This document shows, piece after piece, positions 16,808 through 23,639 of a stretch of 34,174 nt of DNA; position 1 is the stretch's first letter; each line of letters begins with the position of its first letter. A program made the translations under genes and the position numbers. This stretch comes from Chloroflexota bacterium (GTDB lineage: Bacteria > Chloroflexota > Dehalococcoidia > Lucifugimonadales > JACPCL1). The notes beneath the pieces are model-generated. The model ran no database searches, was not told where the DNA came from, and saw nothing but the letters and a program-made list of their open reading frames with translations. The stretch spans positions 1 to 34,174 of the forward strand of contig JACPCL010000042.1 of the NCBI GenBank assembly GCA_016179765.1. Reading direction: 5' to 3'.

Positions 16808-16833
16808 AGTAAACCCTTGATAGGCCAAAGTAC

Positions 16834-16907
16834 TGGCTGCCCGGCCTGGACTCGAACCAGGGTTAACGGATCCAAAGTCCGCTGTGCTACCACTACACCA
16901 CCGGGCA
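16834..16907 (-). tRNA. tRNA-Gln (anticodon TTG)
   Basis: Acceptor stem TGCCCGG (5' end at 16907) pairs with CCGGGCA. The anticodon loop CTTTGGA gives TTG, and the T-loop TTCGAGT is canonical. G is the discriminator and CCA is encoded (16836-16834). The U1-A72 start is usual for tRNA-Gln. A hairpin terminator of the preceding gene lies just upstream. Confidence 0.95.
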
Positions 16908-16944
16908 GTGACGAGAAAGCGTGCCCTCCCTTTATCTCCCTTTC

Positions 16945-16969
16945 AAGAAGGCTCCAGAGGAGCCTTCTT
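16945..16969. terminator. Hairpin between PLP-enzyme gene and tRNA-Gln
   Basis: AAGAAGGCTCC (16945-16955) and GGAGCCTTCTT (16959-16969) form a perfect 11-bp stem with a three-base loop. It follows another hairpin at 17037-17058, so minus-strand transcription from the PLP-enzyme gene meets two stops before tRNA-Gln. Confidence 0.6.
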
Positions 16970-17036
16970 CTCCCCTGCCTCCATCCTAAGCCCTGGCCAT
17001 CGCTGAGGCAAGGCGTTCGCCCGCAGGTGACATGAA

Positions 17037-17058
17037 ACCGCACCCCGAAGGGTGCGGT
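17037..17058 (-). terminator. TTCG-loop terminator of the PLP-enzyme gene
   Basis: On the minus strand, ACCGCACCC, TTCG and GGGTGCGGT form a 9-bp stem closed by the extra-stable C(UUCG)G loop, followed by TTTCAT. It begins 41 bases after the stop at 17099. Confidence 0.75.
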
Positions 17059-17098
17059 GGAGTCAACCAACGGCAAACGGCACTCGCCAGACTTCCAG

Positions 17099-18247
17099 CT
17101 ATCGTCCAAACAGCGCCGCTATCCGCTCACCTACCACCTTGTCTTCCCCTTCGTACAGGCCAAAAACGTGGATGAGGATGTAGTCCTCTCCCTCCCTCAC
17201 GCGGGTCCAGATGGGCGGGTCGCCGGCCTTCAGCCGGTCCACCACCTCTTTCCCCGTCAGGCCGCACACCTTGGAGTCAAAGTCCAGCCGCACGCCATAG
17301 GGCTGATGGCCCAGGATGTTGTCTAAGAGCTGGGTCTTAATCCCCCTTATCCCCCTCAGCGGCGCCATGACCGTCCGGCTCTGCCGCTCCGCCTTGGCCA
17401 GGCGCTCTTCGTGGTCCATCGTCATCCACCGCTTCACCGCCGCCACCGCGCCGACCATCTCCTGGCGGTCCACCTTCTGGGGCCGTCCAATGCCTCTGAT
17501 TCGGCGACCTTCATAGCTTACAAAGCTCTGGAGCCCCAGCTTGCGTATCGTGTCCTTGGTGCCCAAGGCCAGGCCGGTAGACTGAGGAGCGCCCAGGTAC
17601 TTGGCGGCGATGCACTGGAAGTCTGCGCCCATGCGCACGTACTTGCCAAAGATGTCCAGTGGGTAGACTTGCCCCGCGGAGTCAACCATCACCGGTACAC
17701 CGCGGGCGTGGGCTATCTCTATGGTGTCCTGTAGCGACAGGGCGTGGGGGTCTGGAGATTGCTCCACGGCGTAATAGTGGACCGCCGCCGTCTTGGGCCC
17801 GATCGCCCGCTCCAGGTCATCCCGAGTGGTCCGCTCCGCTGAGCCGAACTCCACCAGCCTTGCGCCCCCTAGCTCCAGGCACCGGTCGTACCAGTAGCGC
17901 TGGCGTTTCTGGATGAGCACCTCGTTCTTCATGCCCGCGGTATTTGGCAACTGCTGGATCTTCGCATCGTCGTCGCCCGCCATGAAGGCTGCGGTAGCCA
18001 GCGTCAGCGCAGAGCCGGCCCCGGACGTGACGTAGGCCGCAGGCACGTTCACCATGCGGGCGATGGCCTCTCCCGCCTTCTCCTCCAACTCCATGAGCGG
18101 GATATAGGCGCCGTCAGCCCGCTCCATGGCCGCCTTCACCTCCGGTAGGGGAGCGGAGCCTCCCAGCATGGTCACGCTACCGATGGCGTTGATGACGGGC
18201 CTGGCCCCCAGCTCCTTGTAGACGTCGCCCCAGTGCGCATCAGCCAT
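17099..18247 (-). CDS. PLP-dependent enzyme, SelA / D-glucosaminate-6-phosphate ammonia-lyase-like
   Basis: This 382-residue fold-type I PLP enzyme has MVDSAGQ at 187-193 (Asp189 pairs with the cofactor ring nitrogen) and the lysine segment CIAAKYLGAPQSTG, with Lys216 forming the internal aldimine. AYVTSGAGSALTLATAA at 71-87 builds the phosphate-binding cup. The closest known patterns are the SelA-like group that contains DgaE-type ammonia-lyases and related aminotransferase class V proteins. It lacks the N-terminal domain of true SelA, and there is no selB or tRNA-Sec here, so selenocysteine synthesis is unlikely. ATG has GAGG six bases upstream. The substrate is unknown. The neighbouring oxidoreductase is on the same strand but separated by a hairpin. 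Confidence 0.8.
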   Translation of the reverse strand: MADAHWGDVYKELGARPVINAIGSVTMLGGSAPLPEVKAAMERADGAYIPLMELEEKAGEAIARMVNVPAAYVTSGAGSALTLATAAFMAGDDDAKIQQLPNTAGMKNEVLIQKRQRYWYDRCLELGGARLVEFGSAERTTRDDLERAIGPKTAAVHYYAVEQSPDPHALSLQDTIEIAHARGVPVMVDSAGQVYPLDIFGKYVRMGADFQCIAAKYLGAPQSTGLALGTKDTIRKLGLQSFVSYEGRRIRGIGRPQKVDRQEMVGAVAAVKRWMTMDHEERLAKAERQSRTVMAPLRGIRGIKTQLLDNILGHQPYGVRLDFDSKVCGLTGKEVVDRLKAGDPPIWTRVREGEDYILIHVFGLYEGEDKVVGERIAALFGR

Positions 18248-18302
18248 ACTTACCTCTCTTTGGCTTCTTCAGCCCGGTGTCTCTTGCCACAAGAACGCCC
18301 GT

Positions 18303-18308
18303 AGTATA
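18303..18308 (-). promoter_or_regulatory. -10 element of PLP-enzyme gene
   Basis: TATACT on the minus strand matches five of six consensus bases. No good -35 is found at 16-18 bases. The predicted leader to ATG 18247 is about 48 bases. Confidence 0.35.
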
Positions 18309-18343
18309 GCACTCTTGCACAAAAAGCATCCATTAGACACGAA

Positions 18344-18385
18344 AGCGCCTCTTCAAGCAAGACCTCATCTCGCAGGAGAGGCGCT
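18344..18385 (-). terminator. Hairpin after the luciferase-like oxidoreductase gene
   Basis: AGCGCCTCT (18344-18352) and AGAGGCGCT (18377-18385) pair perfectly across a 24-base loop, 48 bases after the minus-strand stop at 18433. Minus-strand sequence beyond it reads TTTCGTGTC, a poor U tract. Confidence 0.5.
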
Positions 18386-18432
18386 GAACATGCTAACCGT
18401 AGCTTCCAGGCCGCCGTACAACGAATGCGTTG

Positions 18433-19305
18433 CTAAATGGAGCGCACCAGCTCCGCGATAGTAGGGAGGTCCTCCGGTCGCCGGTAGGCGATCATCAGCT
18501 CGTCCACCCCCAAACGCTCCAACCGGTCCACCTGGTTCAGCAGGCTGAACCGGTCGGTAAACACCAGCTCTTCAGCAAGCTCCTCATAGCTGGCCTTACC
18601 CACCTCCCGTCCGCAAAGCTGCTGCAGGTTGTAGTTCTTGCCGAAGTTGGTCACCCACCACACCCGCACCTCCTCCGGTTCCACGTACCCGAGGGTGGTG
18701 ATAATGGCAAAGTCCCCCCTGCCCGATGCCGTGGCCCACTTCTTGGCCTTGGTCAACAGCTTGGGGTTGCTGGTGTAGACGTGCACCCCGTCGGCGCACC
18801 TGGCGGCGCTCTCCATCCACCGCTCGCTCATGGCGGCGATGTAGATGGGCACCCGCTCCTGGGCGGCCTTCACCCGCAGCGACACCTCGTCAAACTTGAA
18901 GACGGCGCCCTTGGCGCTCACCGTCCCCCCTTTCAGGAGACCCCGCAGGATGCCTATAGCCTCCTCCACGCCAGCGTCGTCGCCATCGGCGCCGATGCTC
19001 TTCAGAAACTCCCGCCCGCCGCGGCCTACCGTCAGGTCAATGCGCCCTCCGGAAAGCCGGTCCAGAGTCGCCGCCGCCTGGGCTATCACCGCGGGACTGC
19101 GGTGGTAAGGAGAGGAGACGCCTACGCCTATGCGCACGCGCTTGGTGTGCGTGGCCGCAAGCGTCGCTACCGTCCACATCTCCCAGAGAGAGATATTGCT
19201 GTCAGGTATCCACACCCGGTCAAAGCCGTGGGAGTCGTACAGCTTCAGGTACTCCACTAGCTCATTCACCGTGGCTTTGACAGCCAGCTCAACACCGATG
19301 CGCAT
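18433..19305 (-). CDS. LLM-class flavin-dependent oxidoreductase (luciferase-like monooxygenase fold)
   Basis: This is a 290-residue TIM-barrel protein of the bacterial luciferase / F420-dependent reductase superfamily. Typical features are GFDRVWIPDSNISLWEMWTV near residues 29-48, RVRIGVGVSSPYHRSPAVIAQAAATLDRLSGGRIDLTVGRGG at 57-98, and VPIYIAAMSERWMESAARCADGVHV at about 157-181. The cofactor may be FMN or F420; the Mer-like pattern slightly favours F420, but this is not decided by what can be seen. ATG has AAGGAG eight bases upstream. A TAGAAT hexamer (19399-19394 on this strand) could be its -10. The protein is soluble. The substrate is unknown. Confidence 0.85.
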   Translation of the reverse strand: MRIGVELAVKATVNELVEYLKLYDSHGFDRVWIPDSNISLWEMWTVATLAATHTKRVRIGVGVSSPYHRSPAVIAQAAATLDRLSGGRIDLTVGRGGREFLKSIGADGDDAGVEEAIGILRGLLKGGTVSAKGAVFKFDEVSLRVKAAQERVPIYIAAMSERWMESAARCADGVHVYTSNPKLLTKAKKWATASGRGDFAIITTLGYVEPEEVRVWWVTNFGKNYNLQQLCGREVGKASYEELAEELVFTDRFSLLNQVDRLERLGVDELMIAYRRPEDLPTIAELVRSI

Positions 19306-19419
19306 GGAGGTACTCCTTTTCGTGAGGGCACGGGGCGCGTCGCACGGCAGCTCCTCTCAAGAGCGCCGCAGTTTCTCTGTTTTTTGCGGCAACATTCTAC
19401 TACAAACAGAGGAAAACTG

Positions 19420-19460
19420 AAATGCACCAGGCCCCTCCTTGGGAGGGGCCTGGTGCATTT
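19420..19460. terminator. 19-bp perfect hairpin, bidirectional terminator
   Basis: The arms 19420-19438 and 19442-19460 pair perfectly over 19 bp, with a three-base loop. The arm is AAATGCACCAGGCCCCTCC. On the minus strand it is followed by CAGTTTTCC. It separates the excisionase-like gene upstream from the luciferase-like gene downstream. Confidence 0.75.
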
Positions 19461-19565
19461 CACCGCCTGCCAGCGCGAAACAATCATGGCGCCGAAGGGG
19501 GGATTCCCAGTCCAGCGCGCTATGCTCTGCCGCTAGATATAATCCTGACGCCAGCCATGCTGTTG

Positions 19566-19820
19566 CTACCTTCTCAGAGAGCTTTCCGCTTCATCCCCAA
19601 CGGACCCTTTCAGCGAGACCCGCAGGAGACGGCTAATGTCAGCCCTGTAGAACCTGCGGTCCCGCCGGGGGCCTACCCGCAACGCCTTCAGGATCCCCTG
19701 GCCAGCCCATCGCCTTACCGTGTTGGGGTGCAGATTCAGAAGGGACGCCACGTCGCCAACGGTGAGCAGGGCTGGGGGCCGCTTGCTGTTCTTTTCTTTT
19801 GAGCGGTTCTTTTGCACCAT
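19566..19820 (-). CDS. Excisionase-type helix-turn-helix DNA-binding protein
   Basis: This 84-residue protein has a basic N-terminus (QKNRSKEKNSKR) followed by a MerR/excisionase-family helix-turn-helix: LLTVGDVASLLNLHPNTVRRWAGQGILKALRV, then RRDRRFYRADISRLL. This is the arrangement of HTH_17 proteins that bind and bend DNA, used both as phage-type Xis factors and as small regulators. No integrase is adjacent, so a chromosomal regulator is as likely as a prophage relic. ATG 19820 is preferred to TTG 19829 because GAGG lies ten bases before the ATG. It diverges from the response-regulator-like gene across a 537-base gap. Confidence 0.75.
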   Translation of the reverse strand: MVQKNRSKEKNSKRPPALLTVGDVASLLNLHPNTVRRWAGQGILKALRVGPRRDRRFYRADISRLLRVSLKGSVGDEAESSLRR

Positions 19821-20357
19821 GTTGTACAAACCTCACTACTCCCCTCTTTTCCTCTCTTTCCAATATAGCCATCCCCCGGTAAACCTGGGTGTAAAGAGTA
19901 TAAAGAAAGGGTTAAGAAGCGCTAAAGGGGTAAAAGTCGGGAGGTTTAGTTAAGTACGCCCACTGGACAAAGGGGCAGGCTCCATACTAGGATTCTGCCC
20001 CGTAAGGGTTTGCCGGTCCCTAGACGGCCCTGGCGCACGCCGCCGCATGGCAAGCTTCCGGGACCATGAGGCTAGTAGACAACCGCTAGACAGCTCCTAG
20101 ATCCAAGGACGGCGGGAGCAACTTTGGCGAGAACGCCGGTTTGCTTCTTTTTTGCTGTCTGCGACGCCCCAGGAAAGGAGTGGAAACAACGAAAGACCGG
20201 GTTTCATTGGGCTGACCGGCCCTTGCACTAACCAGCAATGCTGGTTCGCACGGAGGCGTTTCCCTCCCTTGATTGGTTTCATCTCACCATCACTCGGCCA
20301 GTAGCAACGGACGATGAAGATGGGGCGGTGGAGTATTGGCCGTGAAAGGGGGGGGCT
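19821..20357. other. Long intergenic region between divergent regulators
   Basis: There are no credible genes here. On the minus strand, TATACT at 19902-19897 could be the -10 of the excisionase-like gene, without a good -35. An A/G-rich, T-poor tract at about 19890-19945 contains repeated GTAAA/TAAAG words. The second half (19960-20340) shows no obvious repeat or hairpin of note. The run of eight G at 20347-20354 sits just upstream of ATG 20358 and may act as an extended ribosome site. The length suggests a regulatory region, but I cannot define operators. Confidence 0.4.
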
Positions 20358-21080
20358 ATGATGGTCCTTGTTGCAGGTGCAGGTCCAGGAACGGTTGTGA
20401 AGGTGGAGGTGGCCATACGGCTTCGTTGGCCTGGCGCGCGGGTTGTTGTTCCCAGTGATGCGGACAGCATCTTGGAGACCATTGGGGAAGACGAACCAGA
20501 CGTCGTCCTCTTTCAGCCCGGGCCAGGTACGTGGTCCATGGAGCGATTCATCAACGAGGTCCGTGCTTTCTCCGATGTTCCCCTCGTCCTCATGGAGTCG
20601 GAGTCCCCCAACGAGCTGGACGAGGTCCAGGCCCTGGAAACGGGCGCTGACGACTATTTCCGCCAGTCTGCCTCTCTCATCAACCTCACGGCGCGCTTTG
20701 TTGCCCTGCTTCGTCGCGTTCGCCGCGCCAGCGCCCTGGCCCAAGAGACCGTTTCCTCCGGCGGCCTGCTCGTAGACCCCTCCACCTATGAAGTCCACAT
20801 GCAAGGCCAGCGCGTGGACCTCACCTTCACCGAGTTCCGCGTCCTGTACTTCCTGGCCCGCAACCGTGGCGCCGTCGTCACCCACAACGCCCTCTGCCAG
20901 GAGATCTGGGGCGATGAAGTAGACGCGACCAACCTCCTGAAAAAATACATCCAGCGCATTCGCCGCAAGCTCAACGACAACCCCCAGAGCCCCCGCTGGA
21001 TCGCCAGCATCCACGGCATTGGCTACCGCTTCCTGGGAGCCGGCGCACGGGAGAGCGAACCTGTGGCTGCCGCCGTCTAG
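20358..21080 (+). CDS. OmpR/PhoB-type regulator with degenerate receiver domain
   Basis: This 240-residue protein has two domains. Residues 1-125 keep the receiver fold (PDVVLF at 47-52, VPLVLM at 74-79, ALETGADDY at 92-100). All phosphorylation residues are replaced: the acidic pair by AG (7-8), the phospho-acceptor Asp by Gln53, the switch Thr/Ser by Met79, and the conserved Lys by Gln103. Residues about 150-227 form an intact winged helix (LTFTEFRVLYFLARNRGAVVTHNAL, then NLLKKYIQRIRRKL, then IHGIGYRFLG). It therefore probably binds DNA without histidine-kinase control, and no kinase gene is nearby. The ribosome site is the G-rich run before ATG. The stop TAG (21078-21080) lies within the CTAG left boundary of a MITE-like element, so the original C-terminus may have been changed; the last residues RESEPVAAAV look like a natural tail. 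Confidence 0.9.
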   Translation: MMVLVAGAGPGTVVKVEVAIRLRWPGARVVVPSDADSILETIGEDEPDVVLFQPGPGTWSMERFINEVRAFSDVPLVLMESESPNELDEVQALETGADDYFRQSASLINLTARFVALLRRVRRASALAQETVSSGGLLVDPSTYEVHMQGQRVDLTFTEFRVLYFLARNRGAVVTHNALCQEIWGDEVDATNLLKKYIQRIRRKLNDNPQSPRWIASIHGIGYRFLGAGARESEPVAAAV

Positions 21081-21326
21081 CAGGCTGCGGAAAAAGGGGA
21101 GTCCAGAGGGGCAAAGCCCGGAGCCTACCCTTGGGTGAACCGAAGCCTTGGTGAGCCAAAGCCCTGAACCCAGTGAAGGGGCAGCGAATGGGGAAGTGAA
21201 GGGACGGGGGTCTGGGAGCCTGTCCTTGAGTCCGCCGAAGGCGGACGAAGGAGTGTCCCCCAGATACAATTCTTCCCCCTTCCCTTCAGGGAAGAGGGCT
21301 AGGGGGTTAGGTCAGCACCCTGCTAG
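21077..21326 (+). mobile_element. CTAG-family MITE-like element, copy C (250 bp)
   Basis: The left end is CTAGCAGGCTGCGGAAAAA from 21077; the right end, read inverted from 21326, is CTAGCAGGGTGCTGACC. The interior contains the GGGGCAAAGCCC hairpin, GTGAGCC..AGTGAAGGGG blocks, GGGGGTCTGGGAGCC, GTCCGCCGAAGGCGGAC and GTGTCCCCCAGATACAA. It has no coding capacity. It fills the whole space between two convergent genes and supplies the stop codon of each (TAG 21078-21080 on plus, TAG 21325-21323 on minus). CTAG at both ends may be a target duplication or part of the inverted repeat. Confidence 0.8.
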
Positions 21327-21826
21327 TTTCTGGAATAGGCTGGCCGGCCACAGACGAGCTCCCCAAAAGCCACTTGATTGATCAAGGAGAGCCGGGTGCT
21401 CAGTGACCTCAGCAACGCAACCTCCACGGCCGGCTCTTTACCCATGATCTCAGCAAATCTGCTCTGGGGGATCGCCAGAGCTTTGACGTCTCCCAACGCC
21501 ACGACGGTCACAGGCGAAGTGGCAGGGTGAAGCAGGCCGAAAGAATCTACAAGCGCTCCCGGCCCAGACACGTACAGCCACAGGGACGGGTTGACGGACT
21601 GATAAAGTCCCGAAGCTACGAACCCTTCTTGAATGATGTAGACCTCTTCTACTTCTTCCCTCTCTCGTAACAGAACGCTGTCCTTGGGAAACAGCTTAAT
21701 CACCCCTACCAGGCTCATCTCAAGGGCGCTGGTAAGAGACAAATGATTGAAAAAGCGCTGGTCTGGCGAAGTGCTCTGTAGGTCCAGTTGAGCCGCTCTA
21801 CGAGGGTCTTGATGGTTGAGCATCAT
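21323..21826 (-). CDS. Crp/Fnr-like cNMP-binding-domain protein lacking the DNA-binding domain
   Basis: The 167-residue protein consists of the beta-roll of a Crp-type sensor. Recognisable parts are the leader helix FFNHLSLTSALEMSLVGVIKLFPKDSVLLREREEVEEVYIIQEGFVASGL, the cassette region SGPGALVDSFGLLHPATSPVTVVAL, and the long C helix (AVEVALLRSLSTRLSLINQV). The phosphate-binding Arg-Ser/Thr pair of the cassette is replaced, so cyclic nucleotide binding is doubtful. The winged helix expected after the C helix is absent. The frame ends at a TAG that lies in the right boundary of MITE copy C. Truncation by insertion is therefore the simplest reading; a naturally single-domain protein is the alternative. 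The second of two adjacent ATGs may be used, and a weak GGAG lies upstream. Confidence 0.75.
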   Translation of the reverse strand: MMLNHQDPRRAAQLDLQSTSPDQRFFNHLSLTSALEMSLVGVIKLFPKDSVLLREREEVEEVYIIQEGFVASGLYQSVNPSLWLYVSGPGALVDSFGLLHPATSPVTVVALGDVKALAIPQSRFAEIMGKEPAVEVALLRSLSTRLSLINQVAFGELVCGRPAYSRN

Positions 21827-22096
21827 GCTTCTCCTACGGAGGAGGCTAAGGGGTCAAGCTCCATGGTATGCCCTGGTGACAAAACTTACGGCCAAGATAG
21901 GACATAATCCTGTAAAGATACACGAAAGAACTGGCGAGGCCGGGAGTCCCCCCTCCTATGTTCCGTAGGTGGGCCTAAGTAACCTTGTGCTGTCTCAACT
22001 ATCATCACCGCTCAAGGTGAAAACCTCAATGTCCGAAAGTACTAGGCCATTAGGCACGGGTGACCTGGCGATTCAACTCCTGCCCGTTGTCAAACC

Positions 22097-22126
22097 AAAG
22101 GCCCTGGCAATGCTGCCAGGGCCTTT
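22097..22126 (-). terminator. Terminator downstream of tRNA-Leu
   Basis: AAAGGCCCTGGCA (22097-22109) and TGCCAGGGCCTTT (22114-22126) form a perfect 13-bp stem with a four-base loop, 31 bases beyond the tRNA 3' end. It lies in the gene-free stretch 21827-22156; nothing else is evident there. Confidence 0.7.
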
Positions 22127-22156
22127 CAGATACGACTGTAGCTCACTGAGGAGCGT

Positions 22157-22246
22157 TGGTGCCGAAGGAGGGATTTGAACCCACACGGGGAGTGGATACC
22201 CCAACGGTTTTTGAGACCGCCGCGTCTACCGTTCCGCCACTTCGGC
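22157..22246 (-). tRNA. tRNA-Leu (anticodon CAA)
   Basis: Acceptor GCCGAAG (5' end 22246) pairs with CTTCGGC, the discriminator is A, and CCA is encoded at 22159-22157. The anticodon loop CTCAAAA gives CAA. There is a long class II variable arm (GTTGGGGTATCCACTCCCCGT region) and T-loop TTCAAAT. It reads UUG codons. Confidence 0.95.
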
Positions 22247-22254
22247 ACACTCCT

Positions 22255-22283
22255 ATTCTACTCAGCCCAACCCCTGACTTCAA
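22255..22283 (-). promoter_or_regulatory. Sigma70 promoter of tRNA-Leu
   Basis: On the minus strand, TTGAAG (22283-22278) and TAGAAT (22260-22255) are separated by 17 bases. The transcript would begin at about 22248, just before the tRNA 5' end. Confidence 0.6.
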
Positions 22284-22312
22284 ACCCTTCCCCTCTTTAG
22301 GGGCACACCGCA

Positions 22313-22342
22313 TTGTCAACCCCCTGCGGGTTAGCATACAAT
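22313..22342 (+). promoter_or_regulatory. Sigma70 promoter of the ferredoxin gene
   Basis: TTGTCA (22313-22318), an 18-base spacer and TACAAT (22337-22342) each match five of six consensus bases. The predicted leader is about 54 bases. It is divergent from the tRNA-Leu promoter 30 bases away. Confidence 0.65.
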
Positions 22343-22402
22343 GGCTGTTGGGCCTTGGCCCGGTCTCATATCTCCAGCAAGCCACCAAGGAGGACGCTTT
22401 CC

Positions 22403-22708
22403 ATGACCTACATCATCGTGGAGCCTTGTGTAGATGTAAAGGACAAAGCCTGCGTGGACGTGTGTCCCGTGGACTGCATCTACGGCGCCGATGTTGAAGA
22501 GGACCGCATGCTGTACATCAATGACACGGAATGCATTGACTGCGCAGCCTGCGAACCGGTGTGCCCCGTGAACGCCATTTTCGCTGAGGACGATGTCCCC
22601 GCCCAGTGGAAAGAGTGGATCCCCATCAACAAGGACTATTTCCGCGACGCCGATGCCATTCGGGCCAAGGTCAACCAGATCAAAGCCCCCGGTACCGGCG
22701 TACACTAA
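22403..22708 (+). CDS. fdxA: 7Fe ferredoxin ([3Fe-4S][4Fe-4S])
   Basis: This 101-residue soluble electron carrier has the cysteine pattern of Azotobacter-type 7Fe ferredoxins. Cys9, Cys17 and Cys54 would hold the [3Fe-4S] cluster (PCVDVKDKACVDVCP). Cys21, Cys44, Cys47 and Cys50 would hold the [4Fe-4S] cluster (ECIDCAACEPVCP). Cys25 in CPVDCIYG is the extra cysteine also seen in that group. The C-terminal helix region (AQWKEWIPINKDYF) is typical of the longer FdxA forms. ATG 22403 is supported by AAGGAGG eight bases upstream; a longer open frame from 22313 would start at the promoter. It is monocistronic, with its own promoter and a strong terminator. Its redox partner is not identified here. 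Confidence 0.95.
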   Translation: MTYIIVEPCVDVKDKACVDVCPVDCIYGADVEEDRMLYINDTECIDCAACEPVCPVNAIFAEDDVPAQWKEWIPINKDYFRDADAIRAKVNQIKAPGTGVH

Positions 22709-22761
22709 CGGCCCAGCTTTCGCCTCCCCGCTCGCCATTGGGCAACACGTTTCCTTCGGTA

Positions 22762-22803
22762 AACACACCTGGGGGCGATCGGAGGACCGCCCCCAGGTGT
22801 GTT
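22762..22803. terminator. 16-bp bidirectional terminator between fdxA and the SDR gene
   Basis: The arms 22762-22777 and 22788-22803 pair perfectly (AACACACCTGGGGGCG) around a ten-base loop. It lies between convergent stops at 22708 and 22827. Confidence 0.85.
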
Positions 22804-22826
22804 CTGGGGCCAAGCCGTGGAAGGGC

Positions 22827-23630
22827 TTATATCTCCAGCGCAACCTCCGGCGCGTACCCCGTGGGCGCATAGCCGCCTGCCAGACCCCCGCCGTCCAGGA
22901 TAAAGAAGTCCCCGTTCGTATAGCTGGAGGCGTCGGAGGCCAGGTACACCGCCAGCGGCCCTATCTCCGTCGCCACTCCCGTGCGGCCCACGGGGATAAA
23001 GGGGTCCCGCGGCGCCCGCGTTGGGTTCGGGTCTGGGTCCCGCGTGGTAACAAACCCTGGCACAATGCAGGTCACGATCACCCCATATCGGGAGAGGCTA
23101 GTGGCCAGCACCCGCGTCAGGTTGATGATGCCCCCCTTGGCGGCGCCATACATGTAGTTATCCCGCCCTCCTCGGAACCCCAGCCCTGAGGCCACGTTGA
23201 TGATCTTGCCGCTGCCACGATCCACCATCTCCCTGGCCACCTCCCGGGCGCAGTAGAAGGCGCTGGATAGGTTTACGTCTATCCCCACGCGCCATTCGTC
23301 GTCGGTGATCTCCCAGATGGGCTTGGCTCGCTGGTCACGCACGATGCCCGCGTTATTGATGAGCACGTCTATCCTCCCGAACTCCTCCCTGGCCCGCGCC
23401 GCCATCCGCGCTACCTGAGCCGACTCCGTTACGTCAGTAGGCACGGCGAGCGCCCGCCGTCCCAGGGCCCGCACCGCTACAGCCGTCTCCTCAATGAGCA
23501 CCGCCCTCCGCGCCGCCACCACGATGTTCGCCCCGGCTTTGGCCAGGGCCAGGGACATGGCCCTGCCCAGGCCAGTGCCCCCGCCGGTGACCACCACCGT
23601 CTTGCCTTCCATACTCAGAGACGCCAGCAT
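22827..23630 (-). CDS. Short-chain dehydrogenase/reductase (SDR)
   Basis: This 267-residue classical SDR oxidises or reduces a hydroxyl/keto substrate with NAD(P). The cofactor loop is TGGGTGLG (15-22). NNAG is at 92-95, the catalytic Ser is Ser148 (NVASG), and the YxxxK motif is Tyr161-Lys165 (YGAAK). The tail YLASDASSYTNGDFFILDGGG is the usual C-terminal cofactor/oligomer region. ATG 23630 has TAGGAGG five bases upstream. The arginine pair AARR after the second strand (residues 39-42) suggests NADP preference. It starts nine bases after the birA stop, so the two genes form an operon. The metabolic link to biotin attachment is unclear; fatty-acid-like 3-oxoacyl reduction is one possibility. 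Confidence 0.9.
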   Translation of the reverse strand: MLASLSMEGKTVVVTGGGTGLGRAMSLALAKAGANIVVAARRAVLIEETAVAVRALGRRALAVPTDVTESAQVARMAARAREEFGRIDVLINNAGIVRDQRAKPIWEITDDEWRVGIDVNLSSAFYCAREVAREMVDRGSGKIINVASGLGFRGGRDNYMYGAAKGGIINLTRVLATSLSRYGVIVTCIVPGFVTTRDPDPNPTRAPRDPFIPVGRTGVATEIGPLAVYLASDASSYTNGDFFILDGGGLAGGYAPTGYAPEVALEI

Positions 23631-23639
23631 CGCGACCTC

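Noticed and set aside
17099-18247. True SelA (selenocysteine synthase)
   Set aside because: The N-terminal tRNA-Sec-binding domain is missing and no selB, selD or tRNA-Sec is present nearby.
20097-21269. 390-codon open frame on the minus strand
   Set aside because: It covers the reverse of the response-regulator-like gene and half of MITE copy C, with no recognisable domain and no ribosome site.
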